Position numbers and translations under genes: made by a program. Positions 34,301 through 43,108 of a stretch of DNA of 64,000 nt are shown here, piece after piece (the first letter of the stretch is position 1; each line of letters starts with the position of its first letter). A model generated the notes under the pieces. It saw nothing but the letters and a program-made list of their open reading frames with translations. It ran no database searches and had not been told where the DNA came from. The DNA comes from Phalacrocorax aristotelis (Eukaryota > Chordata > Aves > Suliformes > Phalacrocoracidae). Location: NCBI RefSeq assembly GCF_949628215.1, contig NC_134283.1:23352975-23416974 (forward strand), read 5' to 3'.

Positions 34301-37300
34301 AAAGCTGGACATGAGCCAGCAATGTGCGCTCACAGCCCAGAGGGCCAACCGTATCCTGGGCTGCATCAAAAGCAGCGTGGGCAGGAGGTCGAGGGAGGGG
34401 ATTCTGCCCCTCTGCTCTGCTCAGACCCCAGCTGGAGTGCTGTGTCCAGCTCTGGAGCCCTCAACACACGAAGGACATGGACCTGTTGCAGTGGGTCCAG
34501 AGGAGGGCCATGAAGATGGTCAGAGGGCTGGAGCACCTCTCCTGTGAGGACAGGCTGAGAGAGTTGGGATTGTTCAGCCTGGAGAAGAGAAGGCTGCAGG
34601 GAGACCTTATTGCAGACCTTCAGTACTTAAAGGGGGACTATAGGAAGGATGGAACCAAACTTTTTAGCAAGGCCTGTTGTGACAGGACAAGGGGTGATGG
34701 TTTTAAACTAAAAGAGGGTAGATTCAGACTAGATGTAAGGAAGAAATTTGTTACTATGAGGGTGGTGAAACACTGGCACAGGTTGCTCAGAATGGTTGTA
34801 GATGCCCCATCCCAGGAAACATTCAAGGTCAGGTTGGATGGGGCTCTGAGCAACCTGATCTAGTTGAAGATGTCCTTGCTCATTGCAGGGGGGTTGGACT
34901 AGACGCCTTGAAAGGTCCCTTCCAACCCAAACAATTCTGTGATTCTATATAAAGCCAACATGCAAACAACAGCACCCCAACATACAAATGAACAGCTTTC
35001 TGTGCAAGCTCCCTAACATGAGCTGCAAACCTGCTTATCCAGTACTACTCATGGGTGCCTGTTCTTCTCATCTACTTCTTCCTTTGGGTGGCCAATTTAA
35101 GTAATCCATCTCAGCACATAGTTTCAAGTCAAGAGAACCTTGCATCAGACCTGTAACTTCTGTTCCTGGGAGTTCTTTTTAGACTGATCAAGAGACTGCA
35201 GCTCTTTCCTTAAGTAGGACTCCAGTTGCTCCAAGTATCGTGGCTTTGGCTTGGTGAGAAGGGCCTGTTCATTGCTGCAGAGACAGAGGTAAAGAATGGA
35301 TGCGTGAACTTATGTGTCATGCGTAACAATGAACTCATAATAAATCAGCTCAGGGATCTTGGTTTTCTTCCTACTGCCCATTACTTCACATCAGGACTTT
35401 ATTATTTTCCCTTACATGAGAGAATATGTACATACTGCAGTTAAAAAAAAAAAAGCATACAGTGGCCAATTTAAAATTCCTTGATGGAGCAGGCGGCTAT
35501 TCAAGACATCCTGCTATTGCTACTCTTCAGTGTTAGAACTTCATAATGCTTTGTGGTATAAAAAGCCAAGTGAGTGGGTTCTCTGTGGCAGAAGAGGATA
35601 CACGCTAATTACATTATTTGAAATGTGTCAAGGAAAACAGCTGTTTGAAAAGAGAACTGATAACAGGCTACATCATCTGAAGTTCTAGGTTCCTCAGGAG
35701 GTTCTAGCCTAAATGTCCCTTTGCTGGATGTTATCATGCATATTTCATATTAAAACCAGCTAGAATTAAAACCCAAAAGCACAACTATCCTTATTATATC
35801 ATCCACAACTATGCCCTGACAGGCTCTGCAATCTCTTCCCTGACCCCGGAGGTTGAGGTGCCTGTGCTCAAGGGGAGTGGGGACCCCACAGGGTGACAGC
35901 AAGGCAACCAGGGACAGTGACCAGCAGGGCATAATGCCACAGGACTTGAAGAATAGCAGAGCAGGTCCCTTCATGGTAGCCAGGGTCATTTATTGTTCAG
36001 CGATGGTCAGGCAAATCTGCAGTGATGAGGAAGGTCCAATGCCAAGCTGGGATGTCAAGTCAACAGGCCAGGGTCAGTGAGGTACAGGATAGACATGGCT
36101 ATGCCACAGCTCCAGCAAGAACCAAAGGTGAGCGAGCCTGAGGAAAGGCTTCTCACAGCTCTTTTTACAGAACCTGGTCTCAGGTTATCCAGCTGTGCTG
36201 TATCAGAACCGATCTTGAGCCCAGGCACCCAAATGCCTGGAGGAAAGCTTGCAGAGCCGGTTGGTGCACTTGGAGCCCTGACAGGATCCTGTATAATGTT
36301 GGTCAATGAATGCATTTTATGGTAATGTTTATACTAAGCATGACTCGCTATTATATAAATACTTGACATCTCCTATAGAGCTACTAGTCAGAACCAGCAA
36401 TGTCTTCTCTTTCATGCAGAACTCTTGTGGGGTAACCCAACATCACTGTCCTCACTAGCGCTGGAAGAGGTTCTGGTCTGTTAGGTCTGCTTCCAGCAAC
36501 CCCGGTGACCTAACCAGTACTGCAGGCTAAACTTACTTAGACTGTCGCTCCTCTGGGGCACAGCAAGGTTTGTGGTTCCTTAGGATGGTCTGCCCAGGTG
36601 GAAATGCAGGCCATGTGGACAAATGACATCTAGGAGAAAACTGAAAAGATTTAAAGGAAAAAATCCCTTTGCTGTATCTGAGCACTACAAACTCACAACA
36701 AAGAGCCAAAATCCAGAATCAATACAACTGCCTATGAGTACAGCAAACTAGAAAGACAACTCTTTTCAGCCAGGACTGACCACACCTAAAAACCAAGTAA
36801 ACTTTTTTTGTTCTTTGAAGAAATCGTCTTCCCAGTCTAGTACCATTTGTCAAACACCTCTGAACAATCTCCTGGTAGCTATTGTTCGTGCTGCCTAGGT
36901 AATATGACTGTGGGAAAGAGTCCATATTTTTGGGTCAAAAATGTTTCTTGGTCTACACTGGGACCACTGGAAAAAAAAGAATTGCACAAACAAATCAGAA
37001 TCTTGCATTAATCCAGATGAAAACCAAAATGACAGGTTTGAGTTAGGACTTGTTTCCACCAGGGAGTTTTGCACCAGGGCGTGCCCTAGTAAAGGCACAC
37101 TGAGCTAAGTTAACTCACGGAGATTATGAGTATTAAATGCAGGTTGGTGACCCTACCCAAACCAGCAGAGTTTGCATCAGTGTAGAACGTAATGAAGATA
37201 AGGTCTAAGGAACAGTAAAAACGACACGATGAATGAAATTTCCTTCAGAAACTGTAAGTTCTTCTGAAAGCAAAATCTTGTTAATTTTAAGAGGCTGTTA

Positions 37301-40300
37301 AATTCTGTCTTGGAACTTTCTCAGTATTCTTTGGGGGGAGAAAAAGCCAGCTATGCTGGATTGCTCTACTTCATCTTCATTATTACAACAAACTAATTGG
37401 TTTGCAATTGTCCAATACAAATCCATCCCTATTCTGGCTGTAAAAATTTACGAAAAATTAATCATGGACAAACAGGAGGGTTTGACTTTCAAAACCCAAA
37501 CTTCAGACTGACCAAGCCTTGAAGCAGTTAAATGTAAAGCCTCAGAAGTTTAAATGCCCTGATTTCAGTGCAAGAAGCAGAAAGATTACATTGGAGGAAC
37601 TATAAGATTCCAATTTATTTAGCTGAAAATCTTTTGTACAATGAGGAAAGTGCTTACAGAATGGCCCAGCTCTGGGGACAAAATAATGCTTTAAGTTCTT
37701 GCGCTAATGTAATACAGCTTGCCATAGAAGTGGCCCATTTCTGAAATACAACCAAAATACTAATAAAACAAACCCTAAAAGCAAATAACATATGACTTTT
37801 ATAGACCTTCACCTCCCATTAGTTTGTTGGTCACATGATCCTGGAATTTATTTTCTCATAATTTGGATATAGATTTTTCCAGTGCTCATTTATTTTATTT
37901 ACTAAGACTGATAAATACTAGGGAGCAGATGTTCCTGTAGGATGCTCTTATTCTATGATTAAACAGCATAGCGTCATGTGGTTTCTCTTTTTTTAAACTA
38001 TATGGGTCAAACTCTGGCTTCAGTATTTGGCACATATGTCTCCTCAAAAGGTTGCAGCCAAGAACAACATTTATATTCCTCTCTTCTTCCCTCCACCCTT
38101 AAAAATACAGTAATTAATTCACAAAGATGACACCTGAATCTGAAATTCAAGAATTAGCAGCAGCACATAGATTTTCTCTCTATATATATTAAAGAAAGAT
38201 TAAAATGATTAGAACTTTCTTGACTTCCTACTAGTTTGGGATGTTCCTTGGGCTTCCAGCTAGATTCAAAGTTGACCAAGTTAGCTAAAGTTTGTAAGTT
38301 TCACTGGAATTCTTCAACTCACTGGAGTCTTCTGTTTCTTGGACAGGATGTGTTTCAGACCACTGATCTCTGTTTGGCAATCTGGAGTCTCAGAGGAAGA
38401 TTCAGGAGCTGTCCTGTGCAATGGCAAGGAAGAAACATTTCAAAATATACAGAATTAACTAAATATACAGTTGGAGCTTGAGAGTCTGGCTCGTGTATAC
38501 CTAAGGTAAACAGCCAATTATGCAGTGCATGATGGATGAAAATATCCAATAGGATAATGTACAGGGAGGGACTGATGGAAACATTTGCAGTGCAGCTGAA
38601 CTCCAGGATTTGCTGTTTGATAACTGGCACAACATTTGGTATCTTCTTCACTCTCCCAATGAGAGCCACCAGGCAGAACCCTGCAGCTGGGAGAGCCTGA
38701 ACAAACTGGTCTTTTGAAGAGGAGAGATTAGAAACAGAGCTAGAAAACCTGGGATGCATGGGTGAAGAACCAGGATTTGGGGTCCCACCAGCGCCTGCAA
38801 ATCTGGTTCTCTGGGGTGGTGGTAATGCCATGGCATGATGGCCTGACAGCCAGTAGAACCAGAGAAACATGGAACAGATACAACCAGGAACTCACTTTCC
38901 TAGGCTAGAAACTGGCATGTATATGTGAGAGGCCTTTTAAGAAGTAAACAAACAGTTGCATGTGAATTTTAGGTAAAATGAGGGTGGCTGTGATATAGTA
39001 AAGCAATCCAGAGGTCACAGTGAATTTGCAGGTGCTGCCCTGGCACAATATGACCTCACACTCAGCTTGATATCAGAGCATTGGCTTCAGCTCCCAGCGC
39101 AGTTTCATGCTGAGGTGGCAGGCAGCTGTTACGCCTTCAGCAGATCTAACTCTCCAGCCATCTGCTTTCTGGGTGAGCTGGACCAGCTTTCAGGAGTCCA
39201 CCAAGGGCCAGCACAAGGTTGGGGTGGGAGATTGTATGTAGTGGCTGTTGGATCTCCCACCGTAGCATATAAAAGAGCAGCCTCAAGCTGCAGCTCTGTA
39301 AAATGGGGTTACAGCTCAGCGATGCTGCAAGGGGAAGTCCTGTTTCTCCCCCTACCACAAGAGGCTCCTGAGTTCTAGGTAGTGTAAGCTCTGCTGTACG
39401 CTGGGCAACTCTCTGAGTTGTTTTAGTTTGCTAATCCAAGGGAAAACCTGCAATTACCTGGTTTAGACTGACTCAAAACATAACAGGCACTTCACCTCTC
39501 AGTGGGGGAGCAATTCTGCAGCTGGCAGTGAGGATGGAGACAGAAACCCCAAGCAGTTGGGTCACCTAGCCCAAGGAACCACACCTTTGCGTGAGATCCC
39601 TGGGTCACTGTGAGCTCGTCAATAGCAGCTTACTGCTAATGAAAAGCCATTCCATCTTCTCCTCCTAGCTGTATCCTCCTGCCATTTACCTAGTGCTACT
39701 GCCACTGCTCATCAGACCTCTTCATAAGCTGCTTTAAGGCATCACCTCAGCAGAAAACTAACCCAGCATCATCTTTTAATTTTGCTTAGTGATCACAGAC
39801 ACACAAAAGACACTTCATTCTTGTGAGAAGACTGTACCTCGCATAACATGCTTTCATGGCACAGTTCCACTGGCACGAGGAAGCCGTGGAAGCTTGTGCT
39901 GTGTGCCTGGCTACAGGGAGGCACGGAAAAGCAGCAGCAACTAGGAGCCGTGCCTGAGAAGATCAAACTCTGCTGGCCAGGGATGCTCCAGGAACAAGAC
40001 GGGTATGAAGTGGCCCATGGTCAGAACTGCAGAGTGTTTTGAAAGTCTCCAATATATAACAGACCATTAAACATAGAGTAACTCATGGTTTAGAATCTGA
40101 AGGGCACTTTTCACGCATTTAAACAAAATAAGGTTCCTAGCTATCCAGAAATGCTTCTTCTTATCTGCAGCTAACCTTGCTACCGGTTTGATACTCAAAG
40201 TACTGAGCACTCTTTGCTTCCATTTTCTTCCATAAAAGCCGAGTACTTTCCAAACTAGAAACTAGCTGTGGCTACCTAAAAAGAATCATAGACTCATTAA

Positions 40301-41221
40301 GGTTGGAAAAGACCTCCAAGATCATCAAGTCAAACTGCTAACCCAACACCACCATGCTTCCTAAACCATGTCCTGAAGTGCCATTTCTACACACTTTTTG
40401 AACACCTCCAGGGATGGCGAGTCTACCACCTCTCCGGGCAGCCTGTTCCAATGCCTGACCACTCTTCCAGTAAATAATTTTTTCCTAATATCCAATCTAA
40501 ACATCCCCTGATGCAACTTGAGGACATTTCCTCCCAACTGGGGAAAAGGGGCAAAGGGGAGACCTTATTGCAGCCCTTCAGTACTTAAAGGGGGACTATA
40601 GGAAGGATGAGGACAATCTCTTTAGCAGGGCCTGTTGTGACAGGACAAGGGGTGATGGTTTTAAACTAAAAGAGGGTAGATTCAGACTAGATGTAAGGAA
40701 GAAATTTGTTACAATGAGGGTGGTGAAACACTGGCACAGGCTGCCCAGAGAGGTGGTAGATGCCCCATCCCAGGAAACATTCAAGGTCAGGTTGGATGGG
40801 GCTCTGAGCAACCTGATCTAGTTGAAGATGTCCTTGCTCACTGCAGGGGGGTTGGACTAGATGGCCTCTAATCCCTTCCAACCCAAACCATTCTATGATT
40901 CTATGAGAGACCAACACCCACCCAGAAGAGCCAGCTATACAAGGTAACAATGGCAAAGCGAATACCACAGAACTGCACATCAAGTTCCTCGCTCTGCTGT
41001 GGGCGAGTGTGGCCCTTGCTGCGGCAATGCTGTGTCCTGAAGCCCCAAGGGCAGTTCCTGGCGGGCGGGGCGCGGTGACACCAGACGTGCGGCAGGGCCG
41101 GAGAGGCCCCGCAGCCCCGCGGGAACGGCTCTGCTCTGCTCGGCCCCGCACGGCCCGGACGCCGATGCCCCTGTCCGTCCAGCCTTCCGTGCCCCCGGCC
41201 CGGCCCTTACCGCGCCGCCAT
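13132..41221 (-). CDS. TSNAXIP1: TSNAXIP1, translin-associated factor X-interacting protein 1; 15 coding exons, apparently damaged
   Basis: TSNAXIP1 is a coiled-coil protein that binds TSNAX (translin-associated factor X) and is mainly expressed in testis and ciliated tissue. Fifteen minus-strand exons match the mammalian protein in order, from [20 protein letters not shown] to the C-terminal TALERLL block. They total 1939 nt, that is 646 codons plus one base, close to the mammalian length of roughly 650 residues. The TSNAXIP1_N region is encoded by exons 3-5; exons 4-9 are largely helical and charged. Splice phases agree at 12 of 14 junctions. Three faults stand out: the exon 5 acceptor is GG, exon 7 has an in-frame TGA at 22873-22875, and exon 11 is one base out of phase. 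The locus may be a decaying gene, or the assembly may contain errors. Identity is very secure; functionality is doubtful. Confidence 0.93.
13370..14221 (-). other. TSNAXIP1 intron 14
   Basis: Phase-2 intron, canonical GTAAGT...CAG. Nothing recognised inside. Confidence 0.6.
14222..14328 (-). CDS. TSNAXIP1: TSNAXIP1 exon 14
   Basis: A 107-bp exon encoding [20 protein letters not shown], then [15 protein letters not shown], matching the mammalian DEEG...E..V.KL...DEK..YL.QLK.ELG block. Acceptor TTTCTTTTAG, donor GTAAGT. Confidence 0.93.
14329..14660 (-). other. TSNAXIP1 intron 13
   Basis: Short phase-0 intron, GTAAGC...TTTTAG; nothing else seen. Confidence 0.7.
14661..14784 (-). CDS. TSNAXIP1: TSNAXIP1 exon 13
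   Basis: A 124-bp exon encoding [20 protein letters not shown], then [31 protein letters not shown] is conserved with mammals. The first base joins the AG left by exon 12 to give a Ser codon, which confirms the GC donor there. Confidence 0.93.
14785..15611 (-). other. TSNAXIP1 intron 12 (GC-AG)
   Basis: The intron begins GCAAGA instead of GT and ends CATACAG. AG|GCAAG is the usual form of a GC donor, and both exon frames join correctly (TTC AG|C ATG). Confidence 0.8.
15612..15721 (-). CDS. TSNAXIP1: TSNAXIP1 exon 12
   Basis: A 110-bp exon encoding [20 protein letters not shown], then [16 protein letters not shown]. It is equivalent to mammalian VTQKE...LLKEM..ADSQNEGLLTMEQF. It ends at a GC donor. 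Confidence 0.92.
15722..16594 (-). other. TSNAXIP1 intron 11
   Basis: Phase-0 intron, GTAGGC...TCCCAG. No repeat or RNA gene recognised. Confidence 0.6.
16595..16736 (-). CDS. TSNAXIP1: TSNAXIP1 exon 11, one base out of phase
   Basis: Encodes [20 protein letters not shown], then [20 protein letters not shown], then YDILTGK, matching mammalian FP.FF..FLE...SDAMAWAYTIFEN. The exon must be entered in phase 0, because exon 10 ends in phase 0 and exon 11 leaves in phase 0. It is 142 bp from the nearest acceptor (GATCCAG), so a phase-0 entry reads TCT TCC TGA and stops. The next acceptor upstream (CCGCAG) also puts a TGA in frame. Either a small indel or an unseen splice solution is involved. Confidence 0.85.
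16737..18342 (-). other. TSNAXIP1 intron 10
   Basis: The donor is the weak GTTTGT. No transposon recognised. A short extra exon that would repair the frame was looked for and not found. Confidence 0.5.
18343..18471 (-). CDS. TSNAXIP1: TSNAXIP1 exon 10
   Basis: A 129-bp exon, 43 codons: [20 protein letters not shown], then [20 protein letters not shown]. It matches mammalian GEAIPAFLRF.G.V.NKK.SKKDVVNLLKDAWKERLA. Phase 0 at both ends. Confidence 0.94.
18472..21163 (-). other. TSNAXIP1 intron 9, holding a young CR1
   Basis: Contains the plus-oriented CR1 at 18606-20350. The remaining 20351-21163 has a 117-codon open frame on the minus strand (20299-20652) with no recognisable homology. Confidence 0.7.
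18606..20350 (+). mobile_element. CR1 LINE, young subfamily, copy 1 (5'-truncated, defective)
   Basis: About 1.75 kb from the 3' half of a CR1, covering the reverse-transcriptase palm to the 3' tail. Visible are [13 protein letters not shown] (motif A), [11 protein letters not shown] (motif B) and [10 protein letters not shown], where motif C should read FADD: the second catalytic aspartate codon is GGT at 19493-19495. Stops occur at ATGGAATGA (about 19061-19069) and at 19316-19318. The end is the CR1 3' terminus with a few octamers (CTGTGATT). It is antisense to TSNAXIP1. The translated 317-codon 3' frame differs from copy 2 at only two residues. Confidence 0.95.
21164..21279 (-). CDS. TSNAXIP1: TSNAXIP1 exon 9
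   Basis: A 116-bp exon encoding [20 protein letters not shown], then [33 protein letters not shown] is highly conserved with mammals. Two acceptors overlap (TTGCAG and TTGCAGAG); the phase selects the second, giving G|GT with exon 8. Confidence 0.94.
21280..21443 (-). other. TSNAXIP1 intron 8
   Basis: Short 164-bp intron, GTGCTA...GCAGAG. Confidence 0.75.
21444..21593 (-). CDS. TSNAXIP1: TSNAXIP1 exon 8
   Basis: A 150-bp exon: [20 protein letters not shown], then [17 protein letters not shown], then [12 protein letters not shown]. It matches mammalian V(R)KEHEILMQLH...KERDQFFSELQ.IQ...TP.PDWTKC. Acceptor TATCCTTTAG. A second possible acceptor (GTTACAG, about 24 nt upstream) stays open in the same frame. 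Confidence 0.92.
21594..22859 (-). other. TSNAXIP1 intron 7
   Basis: Holds a perfect GC-rich hairpin at 22011-22034 (reported separately). No transposon recognised. Confidence 0.6.
22011..22034. repeat. Perfect 11-bp inverted repeat, 2-nt spacer
   Basis: AACCCCGGGTT and AACCCGGGGTT are exact reverse complements separated by CA. GGGGTTTTGA occurs on both sides (22003 and 22029). The middle reads GGTTCAAACC, like a pol III B box, but no tRNA fold or A box is present. Confidence 0.8.
22860..23027 (-). CDS. TSNAXIP1: TSNAXIP1 exon 7, with an in-frame TGA
   Basis: A 168-bp exon encoding [20 protein letters not shown], then [20 protein letters not shown], then RRDFESLEK. It matches mammalian [12 protein letters not shown]...DLT.TQ...N.M...[10 protein letters not shown]. 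The frame then reads ATA CTC TGA (stop at 22873-22875) before the GTGAGC donor. The next frame over reads YSDLLQE, resembling the mammalian KDLQEQ, so one extra base in the AAAA run near 22880 is a plausible cause. Acceptor TTGTTTAAAG; no donor lies before the stop. Confidence 0.9.
23028..23799 (-). other. TSNAXIP1 intron 6
   Basis: Phase-1 intron GTAGAG...TAAAG; nothing recognised. Confidence 0.6.
23800..23935 (-). CDS. TSNAXIP1: TSNAXIP1 exon 6
   Basis: A 136-bp exon encoding [20 protein letters not shown], then [19 protein letters not shown]. It matches mammalian LRKNLAEEYLHYLSERDACKILIADLNEL..(Q)REDM. Helical and heptad-like. Acceptor TTTCCTGCAG, donor CAAG|GTAGAG, phase 1. Confidence 0.94.
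25320..25520 (+). mobile_element. Old CR1 3'-end fragment
   Basis: Reads like a diverged CR1 3' terminus: AGGAGGATGGTACAGCCCTG, then GGAACAGGCTGCCCAGGGAG, then GTTGGGCTGGAGACTGTAGA and CCTTCCAACTAACA. No octamer tail is left. Confidence 0.75.
26132..26158. repeat. Perfect 11-bp inverted repeat, 5-nt loop
   Basis: TGATGGTGCAG and CTGCACCATCA flank TGTGA exactly. It lies in TSNAXIP1 intron 5. Function unknown. Confidence 0.8.
26540..26736 (-). CDS. TSNAXIP1: TSNAXIP1 exon 5, acceptor mutated to GG
   Basis: Encodes [20 protein letters not shown], then [20 protein letters not shown], then [20 protein letters not shown] and NSLQTQ. It aligns without gaps to mammalian AHQREKIRALEPLKAKLVTV...C..(R)ILA...EK.EI..LK.EK..LLK.I. 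The AHQ and the phase (G|CT CAT CAG) fix the exon start at 26736, but the two bases before it on the minus strand are GG (CTTTCTTTGG), not AG. The next AG, just after CATCAG, would start the exon at 26728 and shift the frame. Confidence 0.9.
26737..32309 (-). other. TSNAXIP1 intron 4, holding an inverted young CR1
   Basis: The largest TSNAXIP1 intron, with CR1 copy 2 at 27317-28775. The remainder, about 26737-27316 and 28776-32309, shows no recognised repeat, RNA gene or exon. Confidence 0.6.
27317..28775 (-). mobile_element. CR1 LINE, young subfamily, copy 2 (5'-truncated, defective)
   Basis: Minus-strand copy of the same element as copies 1 and 3. The 3' terminus is at the left (CACAGAATCACAGAATCACA) and the 5' truncation is near 28775. 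Its 317-codon 3' frame (27392-28345) differs from copy 1 only by V/M and R/G. It carries the same stop (28346-28348), the same FAGD motif (GGT, complement of 28169-28171) and the ATGGAATGA stop shared with copy 1. It is sense to TSNAXIP1 and inverted relative to copy 1. Confidence 0.95.
32310..32403 (-). CDS. TSNAXIP1: TSNAXIP1 exon 4
   Basis: A 94-bp exon encoding [20 protein letters not shown], then [11 protein letters not shown], nearly the same as mammalian [31 protein letters not shown]. This is the core of the TSNAXIP1_N domain. Donor TTGG|GTAAGC, phase 1; acceptor TTCTCTCAG. Confidence 0.96.
32404..35150 (-). other. TSNAXIP1 intron 3, holding a CR1
   Basis: Contains the plus-oriented CR1 at 33600-34950. 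The flanks, 32404-33599 and 34951-35150, show nothing recognisable. Confidence 0.6.
33600..34950 (+). mobile_element. CR1 LINE, second subfamily (5'-truncated, decayed)
   Basis: A different CR1 subfamily from copies 1-3. The translation shows [44 protein letters not shown], then [15 protein letters not shown] and [20 protein letters not shown], in three frames with stops and frameshifts. Motif C reads SADD (first residue changed, both aspartates kept). The 3' end is ACAATTCTGTGATTCTATA. Antisense to TSNAXIP1. Confidence 0.93.
35151..35274 (-). CDS. TSNAXIP1: TSNAXIP1 exon 3
   Basis: A 124-bp exon encoding [20 protein letters not shown], then [21 protein letters not shown]. It matches mammalian TAKPQYLEELENYLRKELLLLD...QEL.LQ. 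Acceptor TCTCTGCAG, donor CAG|GTCTGA. The first base completes AA|C with exon 2. Confidence 0.94.
35275..36536 (-). other. TSNAXIP1 intron 2
   Basis: Contains a candidate solo LTR at 35813-36284; otherwise nothing recognised. Confidence 0.55.
35813..36284 (-). mobile_element. Candidate solo LTR (unassigned family)
   Basis: Read on the minus strand, the block starts TGTCAGGGCTCCAAGTGCAC and ends GAGCCTGTCAGGGCA. It holds a TATA-like TTCTGTAAAAAGAGCTGTG and an AATAAATGACCCTGGC about 70% of the way along. That is the U3-R-U5 plan of an LTR of about 470 bp. No target-site duplication is evident and I cannot name the family. Confidence 0.4.
36537..36629 (-). CDS. TSNAXIP1: TSNAXIP1 exon 2
   Basis: A 93-bp exon encoding [20 protein letters not shown], then [10 protein letters not shown]. 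It matches mammalian GGHLSPWPTYTSGQTILQNRKPCS. Acceptor TTTTCTCCTAG, donor CTAA|GTAAGT. The leading A completes CG|A from the 11-nt exon 1. Confidence 0.92.
   Translation of the reverse strand: MSFVHMACISTWADHPKEPQTLLCPRGATV
40284..40540 (-). mobile_element. CR1 3'-end fragment, minus orientation
   Basis: Reverse-complement CR1 terminus: AATCATAGACTCATTAAGGT, TTGGAAAAGACCTCCAAGAT, TCTACCACCTCTCCGGGCAG. The subfamily differs from the adjoining fragment, so this is a separate insertion. Confidence 0.88.
40541..40907 (+). mobile_element. CR1 3'-end fragment, plus orientation
   Basis: Same subfamily as the 33600-34950 element: it repeats that copy's last ~350 bp (GGGGGACTATAGGAAGGATG, AAACACTGGCACAGG, GATCTAGTTGAAGATGTCCT) with scattered changes. 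It ends at CATTCTATGATTCTATGA. Confidence 0.92.
41211..41221 (-). CDS. TSNAXIP1: TSNAXIP1 exon 1, 11-nt start exon
   Basis: ATGGCGGCGCG|GTAAGGG on the minus strand, with ATG at 41221-41219. It leaves CG, which joins the A of exon 2, so the protein begins [11 protein letters not shown], against mammalian MGGHLSPWP. The context GCGGGTATGG has G at -3 and +4, a good Kozak match. Phase, position in the CpG island and strong donor all agree. An upstream out-of-frame ATG lies at 41246-41244. Confidence 0.82.
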
Positions 41222-41510
41222 ACCCGCTGTTTACACCCGTCGCCATGGAGACGTTTCCCACCCACCGCCCGCCAGGACCCCGCCGCGTGCCGCCACAGCT
41301 GCCCCGCCAGCGCCTGACGCGCCGGTGCCACTCCCCAACAGCGGCAGCCCCCCGGCATGGCCCAGCCCCGTCCGAACGGCCGGAAAGTGGGCTTTGCCCA
41401 GCGGGCGGACCCGGGGCGAGGCCGCCCGAACGGCGCTGCCTGCCCGAACGGCGGGGCGGCCGAAACTGGCCCCTCCCGCAGCCGGCGGCGCTCACCAGGG
41501 CCGGGCGGGG

Positions 41511-41594
41511 GATGGGTGTGTGTGTGTGGGGTGGGAGTATGTGGGGTGTGTGTGTGAGTAGGGGTGGAGGTATGTGGGGGTGTGTATGGGGTAC
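41511..41594. repeat. GT/G-rich low-complexity tract in the shared promoter
   Basis: Imperfect (GT)n mixed with GGGG and GGTGG runs, alternating purine-pyrimidine. It lies between the TSNAXIP1 start and the first ZNF143-like site and could adopt Z-DNA or G-quadruplex forms (inference). Confidence 0.75.
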
Positions 41595-41597
41595 ACG

Positions 41598-41617
41598 TTT
41601 CCCAGCATGCAGCGCGG
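41598..41617 (+). promoter_or_regulatory. ZNF143/THAP11-like site 1
   Basis: TTTCCCAGCATGCAGCG matches the core TTCCCAGCATGC of the ZNF143 (SBS) motif, usually found in CpG-island and bidirectional promoters. Strongest of three sites here. Confidence 0.75.
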
Positions 41618-41619
41618 CG

Positions 41620-41634
41620 AGGGGCGGGGCGGGG
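41620..41634 (+). promoter_or_regulatory. Overlapping GC boxes (Sp1-like)
   Basis: GGGGCGGGGCGGGGC, three overlapping GGGCGG-type boxes between the ZNF143-like sites. Confidence 0.65.
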
Positions 41635-41652
41635 CTCTGAGCGCGGGGCTCT

Positions 41653-43108
<1,456 letters not shown>

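Larger units (their letters stand above)
36630..41210 (-). other. TSNAXIP1 intron 1
   Basis: Contains two facing CR1 pieces (40284-40540 and 40541-40907) and merges with the CpG island from about 40990. A 171-codon open frame at 38355-38870 has no recognised homology. Nothing else is seen in 36630-40283. Confidence 0.6.

Noticed and set aside
38355-38870. 171-codon minus-strand frame in TSNAXIP1 intron 1
   Set aside because: Protein-like in part, but no homology recognised, and exons 1 and 2 of TSNAXIP1 join in phase without it.
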